From 21-14-0-10-47-8 sp966211795 (GTDB lineage: Bacteria; Bdellovibrionota; Bdellovibrionia; Bdellovibrionales; Bdellovibrionaceae), in assembly GCA_966211795.1 (NCBI GenBank), contig CBIHNW010000001.1:310001-374000 (forward strand): a DNA stretch of 64,000 nucleotides, read 5' to 3'. Both the position numbers and the translations under genes were made by a program. The notes below the pieces were generated by a model, which was given only the letters and a program-made list of their open reading frames with translations, was not told the DNA's origin and did not search any database. Below are positions 1 to 8,814 of this stretch, piece by piece. Each line of letters opens with the position of its first letter. The stretch's first letter is position 1.

Positions 1-47
1 CGGCTACGAAATAGAGTCTTGCTCAGCATTTTAAATCATCCTATCGT

Positions 48-71
48 GAAGGCATCTGAACGGAGGCCTTC
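48..71 (+). promoter_or_regulatory. RBS inside a small inverted repeat
   Basis: GAAGGC (48-53) can pair with GCCTTC (66-71). The GGAGG ribosome binding site (62-66) of the next gene lies at the edge of this stem, so folding could partly mask it. The stem is only 6 bp, so the effect is speculative. Confidence 0.3.
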
Positions 72-644
72 ATGATTCGCATCTTGAAAACACTGATTTC
101 AATCGTCGCTTTTTCTGGAACTGTTTTTTTGGCTCAAGGATCTCTGGCTGCAGGATTTAGCCAAGGAAATGAGATTCAAACACAAAGAATTTCGGGAAAC
201 TTAACTTTATTTTGTCAGGGACCAGGTCAGCAGACGAAATACATTCGTTGCGATGCGGATCTGTGGACACCAGGCTTGACGGATTATTTTGTGGGCCCGG
301 TTGCGGATGCCGACAGCGTCACTTTGAATGCGAAACACGCCGATGGTTCGCAGAAAAGTAAAGACTCGAAATATGATGGCCAGACTGGCAAATCAAAATC
401 AGTCTTCAATCTGGGAATTCACACGCTGACGCAAAAGCCGTTGCTTCTCGAAGGTCAGAATCAAATTCACTTTGCCCTTAGTAAGGGTGGACAATCTGTT
501 TCGGAAGGCGATTTCACCGCGAATGTGAAGCGCGTTCCGGGTGCCTTTTGTCCGCCAGCTTCTGACAGCGTTTACGGAAATGACTGCAATTTCCCGCAAA
601 GCGCCTGCGACCGCTACTTTGAACAATTCAATTATTGTCAGTAA
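72..644 (+). CDS. Small secreted cysteine-containing protein, unknown function
   Basis: This 190-residue protein begins with a clear Sec signal peptide: basic N-terminus, hydrophobic run from about residue 8, and a cleavage-like LAAG near residues 25-28. The mature part has six cysteines, four of them in the last 35 residues, which fits a disulfide-bonded periplasmic or extracellular protein. I recognise no domain. The ATG is preceded at good spacing by GGAGG, which supports this start. It stands alone: the sequence upstream holds no visible gene and the element downstream is on the other strand. A small hairpin (660-687) follows the stop codon. Confidence 0.75.
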   Translation: MIRILKTLISIVAFSGTVFLAQGSLAAGFSQGNEIQTQRISGNLTLFCQGPGQQTKYIRCDADLWTPGLTDYFVGPVADADSVTLNAKHADGSQKSKDSKYDGQTGKSKSVFNLGIHTLTQKPLLLEGQNQIHFALSKGGQSVSEGDFTANVKRVPGAFCPPASDSVYGNDCNFPQSACDRYFEQFNYCQ

Positions 645-659
645 TTTCTGTCTACGTTA

Positions 660-687
660 CGGCTTCCCGCTGCGAGCGGCGAAGCCG
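660..687. repeat. Imperfect palindrome (REP-like hairpin)
   Basis: CGGCTTC (660-666) pairs with GAAGCCG (681-687), and inside it CCGC (667-670) pairs with GCGG (676-679). No T-run follows. It lies between the secreted protein and the 3' end of a RAYT transposase pseudogene, so it may be a REP-type unit that such transposases act on. Confidence 0.4.
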
Positions 688-786
688 GTTGCTTCCATCC
701 AGATGGATCAGCATTCTGGTGATCAGACCTCCCTTCCGATCGCGGGGGTCGGTATTCTGATTATCGATCTCCCTGCAGGACGGAAA

Positions 787-1343
787 CTAAGTCCATAACG
801 CTTCCCATTCACTCTGTGAGAACCCTTTCAGTCGCCGCTTTTGGTAGGTGATTTCGCCGATAGCTTCTTTTTCATTCAGCTGAATGTAGTCGCGCACGGT
901 TTGGTAGGCTTTCCAACTTTTCACCACTCGAGTGAAATAGCGCGAAAGTTCTCCGGGGGTATCGGTCACTGCTACCGTCAGAAGCCCTTGTTTCTCGAAT
1001 TGCTGAGCGATTTGTCCCGCCACCACTCGAAAGAAGCTTTGATAATTGGACCGTCTCGTTGTGCGGATGAGCAAATGCAGGTGATCGCTTTGAATCGAGA
1101 TCTGTTCGACTTTCACGTAGAATTTAAACTTATACTTCTGCACCAAGTGATGAATCAGCGCGAATCGTCGAGACTGCCGAAAACCTCCCCGGACCACATC
1201 CCGATTTGCCTTAAACACCAATGAATGGAATCACGCGTGGTGAGAGGCCGCGCCGAGCGTCCAGCTCTCTGTCGTCGTAAAGATCCGCCATGCGAATAGC
1301 GATGCCGCCATGGAATCTGCAAGCTCAGAAGGTGAGCCGACAC
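787..1343 (-). pseudogene. Frameshifted REP-associated tyrosine transposase (Y1/HUH family)
   Basis: The main open stretch (787-1221) encodes a Y1-transposase-like domain with an HLHLLI metal-binding motif (HUH) about 45 residues in and a downstream YIQLNEKEA segment holding the likely catalytic Tyr. The family's usual N-terminus (HGGSLRR, then RPLTTRDSIH) is present but in another frame, at about 1225-1343. Reading it as ...DSIH then LVFKANRDV requires one extra base near 1219-1222, where CATTGG looks like CATTTGG with a T lost. I therefore call it a pseudogene broken by a single-base deletion. There is no canonical slippery heptamer, so programmed frameshifting is less likely. The exact N-terminus is uncertain. 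Confidence 0.7.
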
Positions 1344-1375
1344 TCAAAGGTCGGCCACGAGACAGCGATGGGCAT

Positions 1376-1408
1376 AAAAAAACCCCGGGCACCAAGGGCG
1401 ACCGGGGT
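1376..1408 (-). terminator. Rho-independent terminator after trigger factor
   Basis: On the minus strand a GC-rich stem (AACCCCGG pairing with CCGGGGTT) is followed by seven T residues. It lies about 30 bp past the trigger-factor stop codon. Confidence 0.85.
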
Positions 1409-1435
1409 TTTGAGATCAGGAACAAAAAGCCGAAA

Positions 1436-2767
1436 TTAGCCGAGGCTTTCTTTCAGTTTGTCTTTCGAAACCTCTTTCACTTTTGCTGATTTCAGCAAAA
1501 AGTCGATCACTTTTTCTTCGGTGATCGCGTAGGTCACGCGGTTCATTTGCTCGGGGCGCGAATAGAATTCTTTGATTCGAGCTTTGTCGATACCGGTTTG
1601 CTTTGCGTATTCGTCAAATTTTTTCTCGAGATCCGCTTCGGTCCATCGCAGGTCGTGTTTCTTGGCGATGGTGTCGATCAAGAAACCGGATTGGATCATT
1701 TCGGAAGCTGAACTTTCAAAATCTTTATCCCATTTTTCAGCATAGCTGCCGAAATCGTTCTCGCCCATGCCTTGCTCAACCATGCGCTTCTTCATGTCTT
1801 CTTTCAGGGCATTTTTCTGCTCCAAAAGCATTGAAGGTGGAACTTCGACTGGATTCTGAGCCACCAGTTTTTTCAGCATGCGATTTTTGAAATCTCCCTC
1901 GATGCGTTTGAGTTCTGATTCAGAGAAATCCTTGCGGATGGTTTCTTTCAAAGACTCGAGTGTCTGAGTTTCGCCAGAACCGGCTTTACCCATCATCTCC
2001 GCGATGAAAGCGTCAGTCAGGTCCGGAAGCTTTTTCTTTTTCAGACCTTTCAAGGTGACTTTGAATTCAACCGGCTTACCGGCGATATCGGCTGCGTGGT
2101 ATTGATCTGGAAATTTCAGGTTCAAGGTCTTCACCTGACCGATTTTCATACCGATCACGCCTTCTTCGAAACCTTCGATGAATTGGTTCGCACCCAATTC
2201 CAGGTTGTGGTCCGTGCCGGCGCCATTTTCCAAAGGCTTGCCATCAACGAAACCTTCGAAATCAACAATCGCAACGTCACCTTTTTCCGCAGCGCGATCT
2301 TCCAGAACATCCACCATCTCAGCGCGGGCTGAGCGAATGTTTTGCAGAACTTCTTCGACTTTCTTTTCGTCAGCTTCGTATTTTTCTTTGTCGACCTCGA
2401 GGCCTTCGTAAGATTTCAAATTCACTTCGGGCTTCACTTCGAAATTGGCAGAGAAAGAAAAATCTTTTCCTTCGTCCAATTGATCAAATTCAAATTCCGG
2501 ATAGCTGATTGGATCCAACTGGTGTTCACGCAAAGCTTCGTAATAATGTTTTTGGATCAAGTCTTGAACGACATCTTGTTTCACACGGTCGCCGTAAACG
2601 CTCTTGATGGTCGCAATGGGTGCTTTACCTTGGCGGAAGCCTTTGATGTTGGCTTGTTTTTGAATGCCTTTCAGCATTTGGTCAAAAGCGCTGCTAACAG
2701 CCTGAGCAGGAACTTCGATATTCAAACGTCGCTGCAAAGAGCTGACTTTTTCGACAGAGGATTTCAT
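1436..2767 (-). CDS. tig: Trigger factor (ribosome-associated chaperone, peptidyl-prolyl isomerase)
   Basis: The 443-residue protein matches trigger factor over its whole length. The N-terminal ribosome-binding domain carries GFRQGKAP (about residues 44-51), the signature loop contacting ribosomal protein L23. An FKBP-type isomerase domain follows (about 160-245, with VDFEGFVDGKPLENG), then a long helical C-terminal domain. Length is normal. It binds nascent chains at the exit tunnel. The start ATG has an AGGAGA ribosome binding site. Unlike many bacteria, where tig-clpP-clpX form one cluster, here it is transcribed away from the other genes, with clpPX some 8 kb off, and it ends in its own terminator. 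Confidence 0.95.
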   Translation of the reverse strand: MKSSVEKVSSLQRRLNIEVPAQAVSSAFDQMLKGIQKQANIKGFRQGKAPIATIKSVYGDRVKQDVVQDLIQKHYYEALREHQLDPISYPEFEFDQLDEGKDFSFSANFEVKPEVNLKSYEGLEVDKEKYEADEKKVEEVLQNIRSARAEMVDVLEDRAAEKGDVAIVDFEGFVDGKPLENGAGTDHNLELGANQFIEGFEEGVIGMKIGQVKTLNLKFPDQYHAADIAGKPVEFKVTLKGLKKKKLPDLTDAFIAEMMGKAGSGETQTLESLKETIRKDFSESELKRIEGDFKNRMLKKLVAQNPVEVPPSMLLEQKNALKEDMKKRMVEQGMGENDFGSYAEKWDKDFESSASEMIQSGFLIDTIAKKHDLRWTEADLEKKFDEYAKQTGIDKARIKEFYSRPEQMNRVTYAITEEKVIDFLLKSAKVKEVSKDKLKESLG

Positions 2768-2895
2768 AGGTCTCCTATTTTATTTCCGTTAGAAATGAGG
2801 GATTTAAAGCCGTCGGATCCTATGAGATGATCAACGGACTGGCAAGCTAATAATGCAAGGCGAAATGCCTCTGAAAAGGGGGCCTGAGACACTGG

Positions 2896-3765
2896 ATGAC
2901 GATGAAGCACTCTCCTCAGCAAAAAATCATCTTTGTAACTGGAAAAGGCGGGGTCGGAAAATCGGCCGTGGCCGCCGCGATCGCTTTAAAGCATTCTCAG
3001 GCCGGCGAAAAAACTTTGCTGGTCGAATTGGGGTACCAAAGCTTTTACCAGGATTATTTCGACCTGCCGCAGGTGACTTACCAGCCGCAGAATTTGAAAA
3101 AAAATCTCGATATCGCCCTGTGGTCAGGCCCCGAATGTTTGAAAGAATACGCTCGTCACCTGCTGAAAGTGGAAAGTCTGTACCGGCTCTTTTTCGAAAA
3201 TTCAGTGACCAAATCTCTGATCCAAGTGGCGCCCGCACTGTCCGAAATTTCGATCCTGGGAAAAATCACCAGTCATCCCCGCAAAGTGGGCCCACCTTTG
3301 AATTATGATTGCCTGGTCATTGACGCCTTCGCCACGGGACATTTTCTAGCGTTGATGAGAGCGCCCCATGGCATGGCGGAAGCGATCCGTTTTGGTCCCA
3401 TGGGCGACCAATCCCGTAGCATCGATAAGATTTTAAAAGATCCCGCGTTTTGCCAATACTTTGTCGTCTCTTTTCCGGAAGAGTTGCCGGTGGTTGAAGG
3501 CATTGAATTGTGGCAGGGGATCCATGACATCGTCAAAATCAAGCCGACGCATATTTTCAATCGCGTTTTAGATCCAGATCCAAAAGCATTGAAAAGCTCA
3601 AACGACGAGCTGGAAACTTTTCAAAAATATCTCAATAAAGTTTCAACGGCCGAGGCAAATTTATTAAATCAGCTCAAACTGCAGGGCGAAGTCTTGATCT
3701 TGCCGCAGATTTTTTCCGTCAAATCATGGGACGTGGTTTCACAGATGGCCGAGGCTTTACCATGA
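2896..3765 (+). CDS. Get3/ArsA-like P-loop ATPase, subunit A of a pair
   Basis: A 289-residue member of the ArsA/Get3/MinD P-loop family. It opens with a deviant Walker A, GKGGVGKS (about residues 15-22), that keeps the signature lysine before GGVGK. A D-x-F/P-like switch segment (CLVIDAFATGH) lies near residue 145. It is slightly shorter than usual for the family. It overlaps the next ATPase gene by ATGA, so the two are probably translationally coupled and form a complex, like the paired Get3-like proteins of actinobacteria. The substrate is unknown. The neighbours are not arsenic genes, so an arsenite pump is unlikely. The start could be six bases further in (second ATG); no strong ribosome binding site is seen. 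Confidence 0.75.
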   Translation: MTMKHSPQQKIIFVTGKGGVGKSAVAAAIALKHSQAGEKTLLVELGYQSFYQDYFDLPQVTYQPQNLKKNLDIALWSGPECLKEYARHLLKVESLYRLFFENSVTKSLIQVAPALSEISILGKITSHPRKVGPPLNYDCLVIDAFATGHFLALMRAPHGMAEAIRFGPMGDQSRSIDKILKDPAFCQYFVVSFPEELPVVEGIELWQGIHDIVKIKPTHIFNRVLDPDPKALKSSNDELETFQKYLNKVSTAEANLLNQLKLQGEVLILPQIFSVKSWDVVSQMAEALP

Positions 3766-4829
3766 AAGAAATTTTGATGAAGGCCCAAGTCATCGTCTGT
3801 GTCGGTAGCGGCGGTGTCGGGAAAACGACCGTGGCTTCGGCTCTGGCATTAAGGGCCGCGCAACTGGGCCGCAGGGTCCTGGTGTTGACCGTCGATCCGG
3901 CGAAGCGTTTGAAATCAACGATGGGTCTTGAAGATCACGACGAGGCCGTCATTCAGCATCCGAGCATCAAAGGTTCTTTATCGGCGTCGGTTATCGATGC
4001 CAAAAAGATTTTCGATGGTTTCGTCACGCGCGCTTCGGGCAGTTCCGAGCGCGCCAAAAAAATTCTCAACAATAAATTGTATGTGCAATTGTCGACGACG
4101 CTCAGTGGATCTCAAGAATTCACGGCTCTGGAAAAGCTCTATTCCAGTCATGAATCTGGAAAATATGACTTGATCGTTTTGGATACGCCGCCGACAAAGC
4201 ACGCGATTGATTTTCTCGAGGCACCGCAAAAACTTTCGGTTTTGTTCAACGAAAAAATCACTCACTGGTTTCGCAGTCCGGACGCCAAGGGCGGAAACTT
4301 TTTTCGATCGCTGATCCAAACCGGCACGAAACAAGTGTTACGTGCTCTTGAATCGCTGACCGGTTCTGAATTCATGCGGGAGCTGGCGGACTTTTTCCTG
4401 AGCATCCAACAATGGCAAGGTCAGTTGCAAAAACGAATTGCCGACATGCACAAGCTTTTGGTGCATCCCAAAACTCATTTCATTTTGGTGACCAGCTTTG
4501 ATGAAGCCAAATTGAAAGAAGCCGAATTTTTTTCGCGGGAAATTCGCAAAAGCGGTTATCAGCTTTCCGGCGTCCTGATCAATCGCGCCTATCCCAAGGG
4601 CTTGGATTTATCTTTGCAGATCAAGGGACACAGCGAACTGGAAAACTTGTACGTGCAATATCAAAACTATTTGGCCTCTCGAGAAAAGGTCTACCACAGT
4701 TTTTCAATTCGCATGAGTGGCCAAGGACAGGTCCTGAAATTACCGGAATTGATGAACCCGATTTCAGATCTTGAGGGCGTCTTGGAAATGGCCCAGAATA
4801 TGGAAGAAGCCGAGGATTCTTTGAAATGA
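3762..4829 (+). CDS. Get3/ArsA-like P-loop ATPase, subunit B of a pair
   Basis: About 355 residues, with Walker A written GSGGVGKT (about residues 13-20), a DPAKRL segment after the first strand pair, and LDTPPTKHA (about residue 140) matching the switch II region of ArsA-family ATPases. The signature lysine of the deviant Walker motif is replaced by Ser, while subunit A keeps it, so a heterodimer would have two unequal sites. I place the start at the ATGA that overlaps the end of subunit A; an in-frame ATG 36 bases upstream is less likely. The gene overlaps the TPR lipoprotein gene by 4 bases. A role in membrane-protein targeting is an inference from Get3. Confidence 0.75.
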   Translation: MKEILMKAQVIVCVGSGGVGKTTVASALALRAAQLGRRVLVLTVDPAKRLKSTMGLEDHDEAVIQHPSIKGSLSASVIDAKKIFDGFVTRASGSSERAKKILNNKLYVQLSTTLSGSQEFTALEKLYSSHESGKYDLIVLDTPPTKHAIDFLEAPQKLSVLFNEKITHWFRSPDAKGGNFFRSLIQTGTKQVLRALESLTGSEFMRELADFFLSIQQWQGQLQKRIADMHKLLVHPKTHFILVTSFDEAKLKEAEFFSREIRKSGYQLSGVLINRAYPKGLDLSLQIKGHSELENLYVQYQNYLASREKVYHSFSIRMSGQGQVLKLPELMNPISDLEGVLEMAQNMEEAEDSLK

Positions 4830-5887
4830 AAAAATTCACATTGTTTTGTGCAGCGCTGATTTTGTCCGCGTGCTCGTCGTTTAAATTCGACGAAGATCAT
4901 GGCGTGCCGATTGACCCCTTGGTTCGTGCCGAGCAGGAAAAGGAAATCGACAAAGCCGATCAAGCACTGAACGTGCAGGATTACGCCGGGGCGGAAAATC
5001 TCTATTTAGAGTTTCAAAAGAAATTTCCGAACTCGGTATTTTATCAAAGAGCCGAACTGGGCCGGGCCAAAGTTTTAGAATTTCAAGGTCGCTGGGCCGA
5101 AGCGGCCGAACTGTACCGCAGTACAGTTGAAGCCACGCGTGTTCACCAACCCGAAATCGCGGCTCAGGCATTGTATCAAGTTTCTTTTTGTTATGAAAAT
5201 TTGGGAGACGAAGCAGGCGTGTTGGCTTCGTTGCAAGATGCATTGCAAATGCAAGATCATCTCCGACCCGAACAAAGTTTAGCGGAAATCCCGGCACGTA
5301 TGGCCGCCAGTTACAACCGCATGGGTCGCAGCAAGGAAGCCGATCATTATTTCCGTCAGGCCGAGCGCGGCATCCAGCAAGTGCGTGCCGCACAAAAATC
5401 TGAAAATTCCGCTGTTTGGTTGTCTTCGATTTATTACAACATGGGTGTTTTCTCGACAAATCAGGTGTCGCTTGAAAATCTTCAGCCCAGTCTTGACACC
5501 CTCAAGATCGTGCAGATCTTTAGCCTTCGCAGCAGCGAAGAGGGCGGTCGTCCGTGGTCCACAATGGCCTCGCAGGAATTGATCGCCAACTATCGTGATC
5601 TATGGAATACGATTCAGCAGATTCCCTTGAACAAAGCGATGGAGCAAGGGGCGGCGAAACGGGAACAAACGGAGAAACAATTGAATTTCACGGGACAGCT
5701 CTTGGCATTGATGAATGAACTGAAACAATACCGGGCTCCGGATGCTTCGAATTCGCATGAAGATGCGGGCGAGCTTTTCAATTATATCACGAAGCTTGAA
5801 AAACAGGCGCAAACTTTCCTGACTGCCAAAGGCATCCGCAATCCTTTGACCCCAGAAGCTGAAAGTTTAGGGGGATTGAAGCGATGA
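4826..5887 (+). CDS. TPR-repeat lipoprotein
   Basis: 353 residues beginning with a lipoprotein signal peptide (lipobox LSAC, Cys about residue 16). A helical repeat region follows with TPR character: DYAGAENLYLEF, GRWAEAAELYRS and GRSKEADHYFRQA at roughly regular spacing between residues 50 and 180. The rest is helical and charged. It is likely a periplasm-facing adaptor anchored in a membrane. It overlaps the ATPase gene before it (ATGA at 4826) and the ligase gene after it (ATGA at 5884), so it belongs to the same operon. Whether it works physically with the ATPase pair is not shown by the sequence. Confidence 0.8.
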   Translation: MKKFTLFCAALILSACSSFKFDEDHGVPIDPLVRAEQEKEIDKADQALNVQDYAGAENLYLEFQKKFPNSVFYQRAELGRAKVLEFQGRWAEAAELYRSTVEATRVHQPEIAAQALYQVSFCYENLGDEAGVLASLQDALQMQDHLRPEQSLAEIPARMAASYNRMGRSKEADHYFRQAERGIQQVRAAQKSENSAVWLSSIYYNMGVFSTNQVSLENLQPSLDTLKIVQIFSLRSSEEGGRPWSTMASQELIANYRDLWNTIQQIPLNKAMEQGAAKREQTEKQLNFTGQLLALMNELKQYRAPDASNSHEDAGELFNYITKLEKQAQTFLTAKGIRNPLTPEAESLGGLKR

Positions 5888-7113
5888 CATTTCGAAGCGA
5901 ATTTCATGAAAGCTTGTGCAACAAGTCCGGCAAATTAGCCGAGTGGTATTGCGGTAAGACCAAGACCTTGGACACACCAATTTATTCGAGCTACGACATC
6001 CGCGATGCGGGATTCAAAATTTCCAATGTCGACGCCAATATTTTTCCGGCCGGATTTAACAATATTTGTCCAACCGATAAAGAAGGCGCCGTCAGTTTGA
6101 TGTCGCAGTATCTGGACAAACATTACGGAACTTCGGTTCGAAAAATTTTATTGGTCACCGAAGAGCACACCAACAATCCCTTTTACTGGGAAAATGTTTT
6201 GACCATCCAAAATCTGCTCAAGCAGGTCGGCCGTGAAGTGATCGTCGGGATCCCGCGGGTTTTGTCGGCGCCGGTGCCGGTCCAGTCTTCATCCGGCCAA
6301 GAAATCAATGTCGTTTCGGCCTTTCAAAATTCAAAGTGGGTTCAGGAATTCAAACCAGATCTGGTGATTTCAAATAATGACTTTTCAGAAGCTCATGAAG
6401 AGTGGGCTTCCATGCTGCAGATCCCGGTAAACCCGCCACGCGAGCTTGGCTGGTATCAGCGTAAAAAGTCTCAGTATTTTCAAAACTACAATCAATTGGT
6501 GCAAGAGTTTTCCGACATCGTTGGCATCGATCCTTTCACCTTGAATGTAGCGACCGATTACTTTGCACATTTTGACCTGAACGAGGATTCCTCACGGCAA
6601 GAATTGGCGGACCGTGTGGACCGCATGATCGCGAATTTGAAAACGGAATATTCAAAGCGTGGAATTGACCAGGAGCCTTTCGTTTTTGTGAAAAACAATT
6701 CGGGAACCTATGGTCTGGCGGTCGTTCGCGTGGGCAGCGGTGCTGAAATTCAAGACTGGAACAGCAAATCGCGCAAAAAAATGAAAGCCGCCAAGGGCGG
6801 TCGTGATGTCGAAGAAGTCATCATTCAAGAGGGCATTCCTTCACGCGTGCAGGCAGAGGGAGCGTCTGCCGAACCAGTCATCTACATGATCGGCAACGAA
6901 CTGGCGGGTGGATTTTTGCGAACTCATTCCGAGAAAAGTTCGACTGACAGCTTGAACAGTCCAGGCGCCGTGTACAAAAAACTGTGCGTTTCGGATTTGA
7001 ACGTCAGTCTTGAGGGTTCACCTTTGGAAAATGTTTACGGTTGGACCGCACGTCTAGGTCTACTGGCGATCGGAATGGAAGCTCAGCAAATGGGCGCCAA
7101 GTTCAAGAAATAG
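5884..7113 (+). CDS. gshA: Glutamate-cysteine ligase, GshA family of the Acidithiobacillus/proteobacterial type
   Basis: The 409-residue protein resembles the GshA family (TIGR02049/PF08886) and not the E. coli-type ligase. Recognisable parts are an N-terminal DTPIYSSYDIRDAGFKI segment, PAGFNNIC, a conserved VISNNDFS region near residue 160 and FVKNNSGTYGL (about 265-275), an ATP-grasp-like glycine-containing strand. It would join glutamate and cysteine in the first step of glutathione synthesis. Length is normal. The ATG overlaps the stop of the lipoprotein gene. No glutathione synthetase gene lies beside it. Its place behind two Get3-like ATPases is unusual and I cannot explain it. Confidence 0.8.
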   Translation: MTFRSEFHESLCNKSGKLAEWYCGKTKTLDTPIYSSYDIRDAGFKISNVDANIFPAGFNNICPTDKEGAVSLMSQYLDKHYGTSVRKILLVTEEHTNNPFYWENVLTIQNLLKQVGREVIVGIPRVLSAPVPVQSSSGQEINVVSAFQNSKWVQEFKPDLVISNNDFSEAHEEWASMLQIPVNPPRELGWYQRKKSQYFQNYNQLVQEFSDIVGIDPFTLNVATDYFAHFDLNEDSSRQELADRVDRMIANLKTEYSKRGIDQEPFVFVKNNSGTYGLAVVRVGSGAEIQDWNSKSRKKMKAAKGGRDVEEVIIQEGIPSRVQAEGASAEPVIYMIGNELAGGFLRTHSEKSSTDSLNSPGAVYKKLCVSDLNVSLEGSPLENVYGWTARLGLLAIGMEAQQMGAKFKK

Positions 7114-7266
7114 ATCCATCCTGGCTGCGTCTGGACTTTAGACGGATCAGACATGCGAAGCTGTGGTTTGGGCCTAGTCCAGATACCACAATCTTAAAGC
7201 CTGGCCCGTGGGATCTCGTGTAATATGAGTTTATTGAGATCAATGAATGGAACGGGAGATTTCAGG

Positions 7267-7926
7267 ATGAAAACTTTCTTTATGTTGCTTGGGATCGCAC
7301 TCTTTTTTCTGTGCGGTGTAGTGATCAGCTGGCAATCCAGGCAGTTCCCTGACGCAAATTACGTGACGATCGTTTCGGGCCCCTCACGGGATCCTGCCGC
7401 CATCAAGAAGGTCTATGATTTTTCTCATCTGGAAGGATCCGCCCTGAATTATGCAGCCAAGCAGCGCCTGTTAGATGGCGTGAAAGTCGTCATGGACAAA
7501 AAAGATATCGGCGTTGAGCTGGGCCATTTCGTCATTCGCGGCAATGACGGCCAAAAAGTTTTCGCCTGCCAACGCTACTCGAGAATCGTTCTGGGTTTCG
7601 AAGGTGACGGCGTTGCGGTCGGCGGTGAATTGCCGCACATGGAAGTCGAAGGCGCCTGCGAAATATCGCCCGACATCAATAGCATCTCCGCCGTCTGGAT
7701 CCCCGTTTCCCGCATCATCGGCGAGCCCGTAGCCGATGGAGAATTTGATTTCCGCGACGGCCATCCCGCCAAACTGAAATTCGCCAACGTCTCGGATCAA
7801 TGGCCAAAAACCTGGATGCTCCGAAGCGTAAAGCTGGTCGACCCCACCGGCGCTAATTCCGAAGTGGCCATCCCAACTTCAGAATTGAACAGCATCATGA
7901 AAAAACCATTCGTCGTAAATTTTTAA
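7267..7926 (+). CDS. Membrane-anchored or secreted protein, unknown function
   Basis: About 219 residues with an N-terminal hydrophobic segment (MLLGIALFFLCGVVISW) that could be a signal anchor. The remainder looks like a soluble beta-rich domain with two Cys (FACQRYS and GACEIS) that could form a disulfide. No family recognised. I prefer the ATG at 7267, which follows an AGG-containing stretch and starts directly with the basic/hydrophobic signal; in-frame ATGs at 7225 and 7243 would add residues before it. It stands alone between the gshA operon and the next secreted protein. Confidence 0.6.
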   Translation: MKTFFMLLGIALFFLCGVVISWQSRQFPDANYVTIVSGPSRDPAAIKKVYDFSHLEGSALNYAAKQRLLDGVKVVMDKKDIGVELGHFVIRGNDGQKVFACQRYSRIVLGFEGDGVAVGGELPHMEVEGACEISPDINSISAVWIPVSRIIGEPVADGEFDFRDGHPAKLKFANVSDQWPKTWMLRSVKLVDPTGANSEVAIPTSELNSIMKKPFVVNF

Positions 7927-8104
7927 AAACCATCGGCAACCGCGAACGGCTGCCCAGTAAAAGAGATGCCGTTTGCGTGTGATAAAATCCATTTATCACA
8001 GCGATACACTGTATATATTAGATCAATAGCACTTTCCTTTATAGGTTTCCCCAAGAGAAAAACGAGACGCATAAAGCGTTTTCAAAAATCAAAAGGGGAA
8101 TCCC

Positions 8105-8590
8105 ATGAAAAAATGCATTTTATTCGCGATGATATTTGCACTGCAGGCCCAGGCAAAAGAATCGATCCAAAAAATCGATGGCCCTTCAATGCTTCAAGTG
8201 ACAGGAGGCCTGCGATGCACTCTTGAAGCCGGACAATCAAACGCCAATCACCAAATGAAGACCGAATACAAATCTCCGTCCCAAGAAAGCATCAAGGTCG
8301 GCGGCCAAGTCGGAGAAGCCATGGAACTGACCCACATAGCGGCTTACCAAGAAGGTTGCGAAATCGAAAAACTAGATCAAATCGTCCAAGACTCATTCTC
8401 ACATTTCGGTTTTAAGACCGTGCAACTGCACCTGACAAAAAATCTCGAAGAATCTTTCATCAACGGCTTCAATGAATGCGTCGCCCGCTACAAAGAAACC
8501 CTAAAAATAAACTTAGGCAGAGGAGTCGAACTCACCTCAGAAGCCAGCGAACTGAAAAAAATGAACGACTGCCAAGCAACCAGCAAGTAA
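8105..8590 (+). CDS. Small secreted protein, unknown function
   Basis: 161 residues with a short Sec signal peptide (MKKCILFAMIFALQAQAKE, cleavage likely after AQA). The mature part is polar and contains four cysteines (LRCTLE, EGCEIE, NECVAR and NDCQAT), so one or two disulfides are possible. The ATG has AGGGGA upstream. I recognise no domain. The gene faces pepA tail to tail, and the two share the large inverted repeat at 8679-8808. Confidence 0.65.
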   Translation: MKKCILFAMIFALQAQAKESIQKIDGPSMLQVTGGLRCTLEAGQSNANHQMKTEYKSPSQESIKVGGQVGEAMELTHIAAYQEGCEIEKLDQIVQDSFSHFGFKTVQLHLTKNLEESFINGFNECVARYKETLKINLGRGVELTSEASELKKMNDCQATSK

Positions 8591-8678
8591 GAAAAAAAAG
8601 AAACTCGCACCAAAACCGAACCTTCAATTCCAACAAGCAATTCGCACCAAGCAAGCATGCGAACCAAGACTTTCGGAA

Positions 8679-8808
8679 CTCGAGGGGAGCAAAGAACAAA
8701 CCCCTCTCTAAAGGGACACGGCCTTCCAGGCCTCAGCCGCGCTTGGTACCGCATCGTGCGGGCGCGGAGGTCCCTTTAGAGAGGGGTTTTTTCTTTGCTC
8801 CCCTCGAG
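8679..8808. terminator. Very large inverted repeat, likely bidirectional terminator
   Basis: A 38-nt left arm (8679-8716) and a 38-nt right arm (8771-8808) are complementary at 37 of 38 positions. The 54-nt loop itself contains CCGCGC and GCGCGG that can pair. A T-run lies in the right arm (8787-8792), so transcripts from both sides could end here. It is far longer than a normal terminator and could also be a small palindromic mobile or RNA-processing element. Confidence 0.75.
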
Positions 8809-8814
8809 ACTGAA

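Noticed and set aside
1200..1230. Programmed -1 frameshift in the transposase
   Set aside because: No canonical slippery heptamer or following structure is visible. A lost T explains it more simply.
2896..4829. Arsenite-pump ATPase (ArsA)
   Set aside because: Fold is the same, but two separate Get3-like subunits and no ars genes nearby point away from arsenic export. The real ars cassette is at 54927-56789.
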